DNA of 11,861 nt from assembly GCA_946002345.1 (NCBI GenBank), contig CAMFZA010000034.1:1-11861 (forward strand). Direction: 5' to 3'. Shown here piece after piece: positions 6,299 to 11,861 of the stretch. Source of the stretch: an uncultured Phascolarctobacterium sp. (GTDB taxonomy: Bacteria > Bacillota > Negativicutes > Acidaminococcales > Acidaminococcaceae). Position 1 is the stretch's first letter, and each line of letters starts with the position of its first letter. Made by a program: the position numbers and the translations under genes. Below the pieces are notes generated by a model. The model had not been told where the DNA came from. It did no database searches and saw nothing but the letters and a program-made list of their open reading frames with translations.

Positions 6299-8953
6299 TT
6301 ATATTTTCTGCAAATAAGCCAGTCGCTCGTTAATTGCAGCCTTCTTGCCATTGAGTTCTTCAGCCTTAGCCTTTTCCTTCACGATAACAGCCTCGGGAGC
6401 TTTAGCCAGGAATCCGGCATTGCCCAGCTTACCCTCAACACGGCTCAGCTCCTTATCAATAGCAGCCAGCTCCTTGTTCAAGCGGGCAGTTTCCTTTTCT
6501 ACGTCGATAAGACCCGCCAGAGGCAGATATACCTCAATACCGGATACAACTGTAGCCATGGCATTCTCCGGCTTAGCAGCACTGTCGTCCAGCACGGTCA
6601 GCTCGCTGATACCACCCATCAGGTGAATGTAGTTGGCATTAGCTTCCACACCAGATTTCAGGTCAGCAGCCACCAGCATGGTTGCCGGAACCTTCTTTCC
6701 AGGCGGCACATTAACCTCAGCACGCATATTGCGCACAGCCTTAATGCTTTCCATGATAGCACCCATTAGGCGCTCTGCTTCATCATCAATCAATGCAGGG
6801 TCAGCCTCAGGCCACTTGGAAATCATGATGCTTTCTGCTTCGTGGGGCAGGCATTGGTAAATTTCCTCGGTGATGAAGGGCATGTAGGGGTGCAGCAGCT
6901 GCATAGCGCTGGTGAGCACCTTAGCCAGCACATGCTGTGCGGTGGCGCGCTCCTCAGCATTCTCTTTATTGTACAGACGGGGTTTAGCAAGTTCAATGTA
7001 CCAGTCGCATACCTCGCCCCAAATGAAGTCGTAAATCATGCGGCCTGCTTCGCCCAGCTCGAATTTCTCCAGCATTTCCGTAACGCCCTTAGCAGTGTGC
7101 TGCAGACGGGACAGAATCCATTTATCAGCCAGAGTATAGGGAGCCAGCTTAGCATTGGGGTCATAGCCCTCAATGTTCATCAGAGCAAAGCGGGAAGCAT
7201 TCCAAATCTTATTAGCAAAGTTGCGGGTTGCCTCCACACGCTCCCAATAGAAGCGCATGTCATTGCCCGGAGTATTGCCAGTAATCAGCATAAAGCGCAG
7301 GGTATCAGCGCCATATTTATCAATAACCTCCAAGGGGTCGATGCCATTGCCCAAGGACTTGGACATCTTGCGACCTTGGCTATCGCGTACTAGACCATGA
7401 ATAAAGACCTTTTCAAAGGGAATATCCTGCATGAATTCCATGCCCATAATCAGCATACGGGCTACCCAGAAGAAGATGATGTCATAGCCTGTTACCAGTA
7501 CGCTGGTGGGATAGAATTGCTTTAAGAGCGGTGTCTTATCAGGCCAGCCCATGGTGGAGAAGGGCCACAGAGCGGAGCTGAACCAAGTGTCCAGTGCATC
7601 CTCATCTTGGTGAATATGGGTGCTGCCGCATTTGGGACAAGCAGTCAAATCGGTACGGCTAGCATGCATTTCGCCGCAGTCATCGCAGTACCATACGGGA
7701 ATGCGGTGACCCCACCAAATTTGACGGGAAATACACCAATCCCTAATATTATCCATCCAGCCGGTATAAGTTTTGGTGAAGCGTTCGGGTACAAATTGGG
7801 TGCGTCCATCGTTTACGCAGTCCACAGCAGCCTTTACCAAAGGCTCCATTTTTACGAACCATTGGGTGGAAACAAGGGGCTCTACAACACAACCACAGCG
7901 TTGGCAGTGACCAACAGCATGGGCATGGTCTTCGATTTTTACTAAATAGCCGCCAGCTTCCAAATCGGCCACAATATTTTTGCGGCATTCTTCACGGGTT
8001 TGACCCTCATATTTGCCTGCTTCCGCAGTCATTTTACCATCCATGCCGATAACAACTACACTGGGCAGGTTGTGGCGAATACCCATCTCATAGTCGTTGG
8101 GGTCATGGGACGGAGTAATTTTTACAGCGCCGGTACCAAATTCCAGATCAACGTAGCTATCTGCGATAATAGGAATAATGCGACCATTGGCAGGCAAGGT
8201 CAGATGCTTACCAACCAAATGACCATAACGGGGGTCAGCAGGGTTAACAGCTACAGCAGTATCGCCAGGGATGGTCTCCGGACGGGTAGTAGCGATAGTT
8301 AGGTAGGTGCCCTCTTCCTCCACTACAGGATAACGGAAGTACCACAGATGTCCCGGGTCATCCTTATGCTCAACCTCGATATCAGAAAGAGCGGTGTTAC
8401 AGTTTACGCACCAGTTGGTAATACGGGTACCCTTATAAATCAAGCCCTTTTCGAACAGGGTGCAGAACACCTCGCGTACAGCCTTGGAGCAGCCCTCATC
8501 CATAGTAAAGCGCTTGCGCTCCCAATCACAGGAAACGCCCAAATGCTTCAGTTGGTTGATAATGCGGTCGCCGTATTGCTCCTTCCAAGCCCAAACGCGC
8601 TTCAGGAATTCCTCACGGCCCAAATCATAACGAGTCTTACCCTCTTCTTTTTTAATAACCTCTTCTACCTTAATTTGGGTAGCAAGACCTGCATGGTCAT
8701 AACCAGGCATCCACAGGGTGTTATGTCCCATCATACGATGCCAACGAATCAAAATATCTTGTAAGGTATTATCCAAAGCATGGCCCATGTGCAGCTGGCC
8801 AGTGATATTCGGAGGGGGAATAACAATGCTAAAAGCCTTGTTGCCTTCCTCTACCTCAGCATGAAAATAACGATTTTTCTCCCAGAACTCATACCATTTC
8901 TTCTCTACAGAAGCAGGGTCATACACCTTAGGAATATTATGTTCCTCGCTCAT
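6299..8953 (-). CDS. valS: valine--tRNA ligase
   Basis: This class I aminoacyl-tRNA synthetase charges tRNA-Val in the cytosol. At 884 aa it has the usual bacterial ValS length. In order: PPPNITGQLHMGH with the HIGH-type signature HMGH at 55-58, a zinc-type CxxC at 182-185, the CP1 editing domain with TTRPETIPGDTAVAVNP from 222, further CxxC pairs at 350-353, 423-426 and 439-442, WWGHRIPVWYC near 413, KMSKS at 529-533, an anticodon-binding helical domain from about 600, and a C-terminal coiled coil rich in Lys/Glu (about 815-884) typical of ValS. AAGGAGG lies 7 bases before the ATG, just after the T-box terminator. It heads a cluster with folC and the ligase and is regulated by its leader. 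Confidence 0.98.
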   Translation of the reverse strand: MSEEHNIPKVYDPASVEKKWYEFWEKNRYFHAEVEEGNKAFSIVIPPPNITGQLHMGHALDNTLQDILIRWHRMMGHNTLWMPGYDHAGLATQIKVEEVIKKEEGKTRYDLGREEFLKRVWAWKEQYGDRIINQLKHLGVSCDWERKRFTMDEGCSKAVREVFCTLFEKGLIYKGTRITNWCVNCNTALSDIEVEHKDDPGHLWYFRYPVVEEEGTYLTIATTRPETIPGDTAVAVNPADPRYGHLVGKHLTLPANGRIIPIIADSYVDLEFGTGAVKITPSHDPNDYEMGIRHNLPSVVVIGMDGKMTAEAGKYEGQTREECRKNIVADLEAGGYLVKIEDHAHAVGHCQRCGCVVEPLVSTQWFVKMEPLVKAAVDCVNDGRTQFVPERFTKTYTGWMDNIRDWCISRQIWWGHRIPVWYCDDCGEMHASRTDLTACPKCGSTHIHQDEDALDTWFSSALWPFSTMGWPDKTPLLKQFYPTSVLVTGYDIIFFWVARMLIMGMEFMQDIPFEKVFIHGLVRDSQGRKMSKSLGNGIDPLEVIDKYGADTLRFMLITGNTPGNDMRFYWERVEATRNFANKIWNASRFALMNIEGYDPNAKLAPYTLADKWILSRLQHTAKGVTEMLEKFELGEAGRMIYDFIWGEVCDWYIELAKPRLYNKENAEERATAQHVLAKVLTSAMQLLHPYMPFITEEIYQCLPHEAESIMISKWPEADPALIDDEAERLMGAIMESIKAVRNMRAEVNVPPGKKVPATMLVAADLKSGVEANANYIHLMGGISELTVLDDSAAKPENAMATVVSGIEVYLPLAGLIDVEKETARLNKELAAIDKELSRVEGKLGNAGFLAKAPEAVIVKEKAKAEELNGKKAAINERLAYLQKI

Positions 8954-8972
8954 TTACAATCCTCCTTAAAAT

Positions 8973-9002
8973 AAAAAAGCCCCGTTCACATGAACAGGAC
9001 GC
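8973..9002 (-). terminator. valS T-box regulatory terminator
   Basis: On the minus strand CCTGTTCA (8998-8991) pairs with TGAACGGG (8988-8981), extended by GC/GC, and is followed by TTTTTT (8978-8973). It lies between the T-box motif and the valS ribosome binding site. Confidence 0.85.
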
Positions 9003-9254
9003 AAAATCAACGTGGTACCACCTATCTTCTCTGCCATAATGCAGAGCACTCAAAGCACATAACGTGTGCGAACGTTTTTGCCTACTAAATAATGCATAAT
9101 TAAAAACACTTACTAGCCGTATTGGTTCAGCAAAACAGCTCCCGGACTACAGCCTTCACACCGACGCACGCAGCTTGCACCCACCGCTACCTCTCTCAAT
9201 CGTCTACCGGTCAAAGCCCTTCCGTTCCTCGCCTTTAGCATATAAATTTGTTTA
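8973..9254 (-). promoter_or_regulatory. T-box leader of valS (tRNA-Val responsive)
   Basis: On the minus strand the leader contains the T-box motif AGGTGGTACCACG (9023-9011), followed by the terminator at 8973-9002. Stem I is visible from about 9240, with GATTGAGAGAGG near 9201 and GGTGTGAAGGCTGTAGTCC (9162-9144) as the specifier side. GTA (9150-9148) and GTC (9147-9145) are valine codons in this strand, but the triplet directly after GAA is GGC, so the specifier is assigned by context rather than position. Uncharged tRNA-Val should stabilise the antiterminator and raise valS expression, and probably folC and the ligase with it. Confidence 0.92.
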
Positions 9255-9260
9255 CACTAT

Positions 9261-9289
9261 ATCTTAGCAAGTTCAAGGCTAAGTGTCAA
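9261..9289 (-). promoter_or_regulatory. promoter of the valS leader
   Basis: On the minus strand TTGACA (9289-9284), a 17-bp spacer and TAAGAT (9266-9261) form a good sigma-70 promoter. The start should be near 9254, at the foot of the T-box. Confidence 0.7.
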
Positions 9290-9301
9290 CCACTTTGTAG
9301 G

Positions 9302-9341
9302 AAAAAATAAAAACCGCTTCCATACCAGGACAAGAGCGGTT
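9302..9341 (-). terminator. terminator after the XRE regulator
   Basis: On the minus strand AACCGCT (9341-9335) pairs with AGCGGTT (9318-9312) and is followed by a T-rich run. It begins 10 bases past the regulator's stop codon and insulates valS, whose promoter is just beyond. Confidence 0.8.
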
Positions 9342-9351
9342 AAAACACTTT

Positions 9352-9657
9352 TCATTGTGCTTTTTTTAATAATTGTAGCATCGCTAATAAAGCATCCACA
9401 TCAATACTGGAGTTTTGCTTTTGCTGCACAGCCCCATCCTGCTCATCAATTTCTTCAAAAAAAGCAGCTATGGGCACCTTAAGACAATCGTGCAAATGTA
9501 AAATGACGTCAATATTGGCACTACAGCGTCCATTTTCAATGTTGCTCAAATGGGCCTGAGTAATACCTATTTCCTTAGCAAGATTCTGCTGGGATAGCCC
9601 CTTGCTTACACGCATCAGGCGAATTTTGTTGCCAATCATTTTAATTCTGTCAGACAC
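9352..9657 (-). CDS. XRE/Cro-CI family transcriptional regulator
   Basis: The 101-aa protein has an N-terminal HTH_3 domain over about residues 8-66. The helix-turn-helix is clear in GLSQQNLAKEIGITQAHLSN (20-39), followed by IENGRCSANIDVILHLHDCLKVPIAAFF, the usual end of the domain. The remaining 30 residues are Gln- and Leu-rich and may mediate oligomerisation; no metabolite-binding domain is present. The start is GTG at 9657, supported by GAGGGG a few bases upstream. An internal ATG at residue 7 would clip the domain edge. It is a single-gene unit with its own promoter (9735-9763), a hairpin between promoter and start (9690-9707) that could be an autoregulatory operator, and its own terminator. 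Target genes cannot be inferred. Confidence 0.85.
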   Translation of the reverse strand: MSDRIKMIGNKIRLMRVSKGLSQQNLAKEIGITQAHLSNIENGRCSANIDVILHLHDCLKVPIAAFFEEIDEQDGAVQQKQNSSIDVDALLAMLQLLKKAQ

Positions 9658-9689
9658 TTTAACCCCTCGCAGTCAACGATAGTAGCGCA

Positions 9690-9707
9690 GAAGCAATCTC
9701 TTGCTTC
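9690..9707. promoter_or_regulatory. perfect inverted repeat, possible autoregulatory operator
   Basis: GAAGCAA-TCTC-TTGCTTC is a 7-bp perfect inverted repeat in the 5' UTR of the XRE regulator gene, downstream of its -10. Small Cro/CI-type repressors often bind such dyads near their own promoter. The link is inferred from position. Confidence 0.4.
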
Positions 9708-9734
9708 CATACCACTATTTATTATTCTGCTAAA

Positions 9735-9763
9735 ATTATACCATAGTTTTACCCCCCCGGCAA
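9735..9763 (-). promoter_or_regulatory. promoter of the XRE regulator
   Basis: On the minus strand TTGCCG (9763-9758), a 17-bp spacer containing a run of G, and a perfect TATAAT (9740-9735). The start is near 9728, leaving about a 70-base leader before the GTG at 9657. Confidence 0.65.
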
Positions 9764-9857
9764 GTTTTTTCTTATTGTTTATTTTTTACTTCCGTAGCTT
9801 GCCCAAGGCGCGACTATATTCAATTTTAATATTGTATTTATTAAATATTGGAAAATA

Positions 9858-10679
9858 CTATTCTGTTTCCCTAAGTTCGTAAGCTATATCCTCATCCATT
9901 ATCATCAGCATTAATTTAGCAATACGAGGATCAAATTGGGTGCCAATACCCTTGGAAATCTCTTCACGGACCACATGCTGGGGCAAGGCAGCACGATAGC
10001 TGCGCTTGGAGGTCATTGCATCATAGGAATCAGCTACTGCAATAATCCTGGCGAACAAGGGAATCTCCTCCCCCTTGAGCCCTGCAGGATAACCATTACC
10101 ATCATAACGCTCATGATGGTACCTGGCACCCACAGCCACATCGGGCAGCTCTGTAATATTACTCAAAATTTGAGCTCCCATATTTGCATGCTCTTTGATA
10201 ACAGCATATTCTTCATCGGTCAGCTTACCCTTTTTATTTAAAATAGCATCGGAAACACCAATTTTACCCACATCATGCAACAGAGCAGTGTACTCCAATC
10301 TTCCCAGCTCTTCCGAGCTAAAATCCATTCGCTTTGCCAGCATTAGGGAATATTGAGCCACACGCGCCGAATGTCCATTAGTATAAGAATCCTTGGCATC
10401 TATGGTCTTGACCAAGGTTTGTACTATCTGTTTGGACATACGCCACACGCTGCGGACACGCTTTTTCTCTAAAATGTATTTTTCCTCCTTCTCGATGCAA
10501 AGAAAATAAATCTCAAGAAAAAACAATACTCCCAAGAGCAAGGAAAGCAACAAAAGCATATTGTTGGTAAAAGCTCCCCGCTGCCAGTTCAACAGAACAC
10601 CTGCCAAAAGCAACAGGATTACCAACCCAGCAACAGCCATATAAGCAAGCTTTTCATTCTTACGGAATTGAATCTTCAT
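9858..10679 (-). CDS. membrane-anchored HD-GYP domain protein (probable c-di-GMP phosphodiesterase)
   Basis: The 273-aa protein starts with two membrane helices (about 13-31 and 39-61) joined by a short loop, then a basic linker and a cytosolic HD-GYP domain (about 85-260). Metal and catalytic residues are present: His103 in NGHS, His135-Asp136 in LLHDVGKIG, His164 in KEHANMG, His188-His189-Glu190, DGNGYP at 193-198 for the GYP signature, and Asp217 in AVADSYDAMTS. An intact GYP signature supports hydrolysis of cyclic di-GMP, but no recognisable sensor domain precedes it, so the input may come through the membrane helices or a partner. AGGAG lies 10 bases before the ATG. It appears monocistronic, with no clear promoter or strong terminator that I could pick out in the AT-rich flanks. 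Confidence 0.88.
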   Translation of the reverse strand: MKIQFRKNEKLAYMAVAGLVILLLLAGVLLNWQRGAFTNNMLLLLSLLLGVLFFLEIYFLCIEKEEKYILEKKRVRSVWRMSKQIVQTLVKTIDAKDSYTNGHSARVAQYSLMLAKRMDFSSEELGRLEYTALLHDVGKIGVSDAILNKKGKLTDEEYAVIKEHANMGAQILSNITELPDVAVGARYHHERYDGNGYPAGLKGEEIPLFARIIAVADSYDAMTSKRSYRAALPQHVVREEISKGIGTQFDPRIAKLMLMIMDEDIAYELRETE

Positions 10680-10862
10680 TTAAGGTAAGCTCCTGTGATA
10701 ATATACCTATACAAAAGTCTCACAAATAGTATTTTCCAAGAACAACAAACATAATTATCTTAACACTTTTTCTATATTTTAACTTATTTCTAAAAAAATG
10801 TCACTAGCTTTACCAAGATTTTGCTTACATTTTACTATCACCATACCCCCCTAATTAGCCAT

Positions 10863-10893
10863 AAAAAAACCGCCCTATCACGGCGGCTTTTTT
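10863..10893. terminator. bidirectional terminator hairpin
   Basis: CCGCC (10870-10874) pairs with GGCGG (10882-10886), flanked by seven A on the left and six T on the right, so it can terminate on both strands. It separates the HD-GYP gene from the riboswitch region. Confidence 0.7.
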
Positions 10894-10895
10894 AT

Positions 10896-11061
10896 GACGT
10901 TTAGCATGCCACACCCCTGTAACAGGCTAACACTTAGGGAGGAGATGAATAAGGAGAAAAAATCAGAACGGCATATATAGATATGCAAAAGCAAGTGTCC
11001 GGTTTGCTTATGTTCTCATTAGTTTTGGGTAAATCAATATTTCGCCCTGCTTGCTCATTCG
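10896..11061. other. region without a supported gene
   Basis: About 165 bases between two terminators. It holds small dyads (GCATAT/ATATGC at 10971-10986 and AAGCAA/TTGCTT at 10989-11009) and one half of a 14-bp inverted repeat whose other half lies at the riboswitch 5' end. Two tiny plus-strand ORFs (10945-10980 and 10983-11066) have either too close a Shine-Dalgarno or none, and no promoter, so they are not called. Confidence 0.5.
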
Positions 11062-11063
11062 AT

Positions 11064-11095
11064 TAAAAAACCGCCCCTGCTAAGAAGGGCGGTTT
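11064..11095 (-). terminator. terminator downstream of the cobalamin riboswitch
   Basis: On the minus strand AAACCGCCC (11095-11087) pairs perfectly with GGGCGGTTT (11076-11068), and the T tract continues to 11065. It lies about 95 bases past the riboswitch core, with no convincing ORF between. It may be the riboswitch expression platform or simply the end of a short RNA. Confidence 0.8.
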
Positions 11096-11187
11096 AATGC
11101 GCGCATCTAAGGAAGCTGCCACTCTCACATAAACAGCACCTTATCTGTTAACATCTCTCCTGTCGCCCGCAGGTCAAGCGTTTGCTT

Positions 11188-11267
11188 GTATGAAGTGCTT
11201 TGCTGACTCCAGAATAACTGTTACAGCGGCGGGACCGTGTGGATTTACACCAGTTAGAACCTCATAC
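11188..11267 (-). promoter_or_regulatory. compact cobalamin riboswitch without a recognisable target gene
   Basis: On the minus strand the sequence AACTGGTGTAAATCC, then CGGTCCCGCC and GCTGTAAC, reproduces the conserved core of cobalamin riboswitches (GGTG..AAxCC, GGTCCCGCC, CTGTAAC). AGTCAG follows as the start of a divergent B12 box. The P1 stem closes by GTATGA (11267-11262) with TCATAC (11193-11188). At about 80 nt between P1 strands it is shorter than the classic long forms and is likely a compact variant. After P1, CAAGC-AAAC-GCTTG could be the regulatory hairpin. CCTG/CAGG then pairs across an AGGAG sequence preceding ATGTTAACAG, but that frame ends after 9 codons. No transporter or biosynthesis gene follows before the terminator at 11064-11095. 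Confidence 0.85.
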
Positions 11268-11289
11268 GAAATATTGATTTGATGCTTTA

Positions 11290-11318
11290 ATTATACTCAT
11301 TCTCATTAAGAATGTCAA
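11290..11318 (-). promoter_or_regulatory. consensus promoter of the riboswitch RNA with embedded Fur-like box
   Basis: On the minus strand TTGACA (11318-11313), exactly 17 bp, and TATAAT (11295-11290): a perfect sigma-70 promoter. The spacer is filled by ATTCTCATTAAGAAT (11299-11313, plus-strand reading), a Fur-type dyad, so a bound ferric regulator would block RNA polymerase. The start is near 11283. Confidence 0.8.
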
Positions 11319-11352
11319 TACTTTTGGGAGGTATTTTTCAAAAAAAATTCTT

Positions 11353-11375
11353 CGATAATCATTCTCAATAAGAAT
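11353..11375. promoter_or_regulatory. second Fur-like box
   Basis: CGATAATCATTCTCA (11353-11367) matches the 7-1-7 Fur consensus TGATAATnATTATCA at 12 of 14 defined positions. It overlaps ATTCTCAATAAGAAT (11361-11375), which differs by one base from the box inside the riboswitch promoter 62 bp away. Two such sites suggest strong iron-dependent repression. Another Fur-family regulator cannot be excluded. Confidence 0.6.
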
Positions 11376-11380
11376 CATTG

Positions 11381-11417
11381 CAAAAGAAAAGCGCCCAGCC
11401 ACCAGTGCTAAGCGCTT
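11381..11417 (-). terminator. terminator of the twin-peptide operon
   Basis: On the minus strand AAGCGC (11417-11412) pairs with GCGCTT (11394-11389), with an inner AGC/GCT helix, followed by TTCTTTT. It begins about 30 bases after the second peptide's stop codon. Confidence 0.75.
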
Positions 11418-11448
11418 CTATATGTCACTATGCATTTTTTCCTACCTC

Positions 11449-11505
11449 TTAGTGGATATATAATACCTGGAATTCATAGAATACTTTTAACATTTTCTCT
11501 AACAT
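11449..11505 (-). CDS. 18-aa peptide, second copy (MLEKMLKVFYEFQVLYIH)
   Basis: I do not recognise the family. The 18-residue product is 16/18 identical to the peptide encoded 23 bases upstream. Of the ten codons that differ between the copies, eight are synonymous (for example CTG/TTA, TAC/TAT, TTT/TTC), and the only substitutions are A8V and H13Q. That pattern is expected only if the peptide sequence is under selection. AGGGAGG lies 8 bases before the ATG. The peptide is hydrophobic and aromatic (two Phe, two Tyr, several Leu/Val/Ile/Met) with balanced charge, compatible with a short amphipathic or membrane-associating helix. There is no signal peptide and no Cys. A modulin-like or type I toxin-like peptide, a signal, or a partner of a membrane protein are all possible. 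Confidence 0.7.
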   Translation of the reverse strand: MLEKMLKVFYEFQVLYIH

Positions 11506-11528
11506 GATGCTTCCTCCCTAAATTTATA

Positions 11529-11585
11529 TTAGTGAATGTACAGAACATGAAATTCGTAGAATGCCTTCAGCATTTTCTCTAACAT
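11529..11585 (-). CDS. 18-aa peptide, first copy (MLEKMLKAFYEFHVLYIH)
   Basis: This is the promoter-proximal gene of a two-gene miniature operon. It has its own ribosome binding site (AGGAAGGGAG, ending 9 bases before the ATG) and an identical N-terminal heptapeptide to the second copy. The operon has a near-consensus extended -10 promoter at 11639-11667 and a terminator at 11381-11417, so a transcript of about 250 nt would carry nothing but these two peptides. Conservation of MLEKMLK, FYEF and VLYIH with silent codon drift argues for translation rather than chance. The function is unknown. No processing protease, exporter, immunity gene or antisense RNA is visible in the window. Both copies are too short for standard gene callers. 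Confidence 0.7.
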   Translation of the reverse strand: MLEKMLKAFYEFHVLYIH

Positions 11586-11638
11586 GGTTTACATCTCCCT
11601 TCCTCTTTGATACTTTCATTTTTCCTTTGGATGGTTAT

Positions 11639-11667
11639 AGTATAACATGTTGGAACGCTTTTGTCCA
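11639..11667 (-). promoter_or_regulatory. extended -10 promoter of the twin-peptide operon
   Basis: On the minus strand TGGACA (11667-11662), 17 bp, then TGT directly before TATACT (11644-11639): 5/6 at both hexamers plus an extended -10 TG. Upstream are two GGACAAA direct repeats exactly 20 bp apart (plus-strand TTTGTCC at 11660-11666 and 11680-11686) with the palindrome AGGGCCCT (11670-11677) between them, a plausible activator or repressor site. Confidence 0.7.
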
Positions 11668-11752
11668 GTAGGGCCCTTATTTGTCCCAATAGTTTTCGAT
11701 TCTCCACAAACTGCGTAACCATGCGGTTTAGCAGGTCATTCTACCCCAAAAG

Positions 11753-11786
11753 ACAAAAAAGCCGCAGAAAAAAATTCCTGCGACTT
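11753..11786 (-). terminator. terminator after the right-edge partial gene
   Basis: On the minus strand AAGTCGCAG (11786-11778) pairs with CTGCGGCTT (11767-11759), including one U-G pair, followed by TTTTTT. It lies 20 bases past the stop codon of the partial CDS. Confidence 0.75.
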
Positions 11787-11806
11787 CGTGTATTTTTATA
11801 TACGAT

Positions 11807-11861
11807 TTACTTGTCATAAATCGCTTTTTGCGCCTTTTTCGGAAACATCCACCTAAGCAAG
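11807..11861 (-). CDS. C-terminal end of an unidentified protein (partial)
   Basis: On the minus strand an open frame enters from the right edge and ends at TAA (11809-11807). The last residues read LLRWMFPKKAQKAIYDK. The basic tail after hydrophobic residues would suit a membrane or membrane-associated protein, but 17 residues are too few to identify it. The well-placed terminator 20 bases later is the main reason to believe the frame is real. Confidence 0.5.
   Translation of the reverse strand, partial: LLRWMFPKKAQKAIYDK

Larger units (their letters stand above)
11031..11280. repeat. 14-bp perfect inverted repeat bracketing the riboswitch and terminator
   Basis: AAATCAATATTTCG (11031-11044) is exactly complementary to CGAAATATTGATTT (11267-11280). 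The right arm begins the riboswitch transcript and the left arm lies just past the terminator. It may be a long-range RNA pairing or the ends of a small inserted element; no target-site duplication is evident. Confidence 0.6.

Noticed and set aside
6842..7393. 183-aa plus-strand open frame opposite valS
   Set aside because: It is a shadow of valS, whose frame carries all catalytic motifs; no family features are visible in this translation.
10983..11066. 27-aa hydrophobic plus-strand ORF (starts MQKQVSGLLMFS)
   Set aside because: There is no Shine-Dalgarno or promoter, and the hairpin after its stop has a T tract only on the other strand.
10862..11100. CRISPR-like or tandem repeat structure
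   Set aside because: Similar CCGCC...GGCGG hairpins occur only twice with different loops and spacing; they are ordinary terminators.
11459..11464. Plus-strand TATAAT as an antisense promoter over the second peptide
   Set aside because: The hexamer is a by-product of the Tyr-Ile codons; the -35 region 17 bp upstream (TTTTTC) is poor, so an antitoxin RNA is not supported.

Overview
The window looks like a chromosomal segment of a Negativicutes bacterium (diderm Firmicutes, perhaps Acidaminococcaceae such as Phascolarctobacterium). This is inferred from a mix of traits: Firmicutes-style T-box leaders on metA and valS, together with an O-antigen-ligase-type membrane protein expected only where LPS or a similar surface glycan is made. 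Moderate GC, AT-rich intergenic regions and strong AGGAGG ribosome binding sites fit. Genus is a guess.

Left part (1-3380). A 40-residue cysteine-rich ORF (188-310, minus) with a near-consensus promoter lies divergent to a methionine operon. That operon has a consensus promoter (538-566), a T-box leader ending in a terminator (about 573-880), metA (homoserine O-acetyltransferase by its active-site Glu111) and metY (O-acetylhomoserine sulfhydrylase), then a strong terminator at 3329-3378. Together the two enzymes make homocysteine by direct sulfhydrylation, probably switched on when tRNA-Met is uncharged.

Middle part (3446-9289), all minus strand. A second T-box leader (about 8973-9254) precedes valS, followed by folC and an O-antigen ligase/polymerase-like membrane protein. 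Each of the two gaps in this cluster holds a REP-like double-hairpin repeat. The one upstream of the ligase appears to supply its Shine-Dalgarno sequence.

Right part (9300-11861), also minus strand. It holds a small XRE-type repressor with its own promoter, operator-like hairpin and terminator, and a membrane-anchored HD-GYP protein (likely c-di-GMP phosphodiesterase). Next is a long region without a large ORF but rich in signals. There a perfect TTGACA-17-TATAAT promoter, overlaid by a Fur-like box, drives a compact cobalamin riboswitch that runs into a terminator with no recognisable gene behind it. Upstream of that is a complete miniature operon encoding two tandem 18-residue peptides (MLEKMLKAFYEFHVLYIH and MLEKMLKVFYEFQVLYIH). 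Their DNA differences are mostly synonymous, which is good evidence that they are translated. The window ends with the C-terminus of a further minus-strand gene and its terminator.

The most novel items are the twin-peptide operon, the apparently gene-less Fur/B12-controlled RNA and the cysteine-rich peptide. All assignments come from reading the sequence; no database search or folding program was run.
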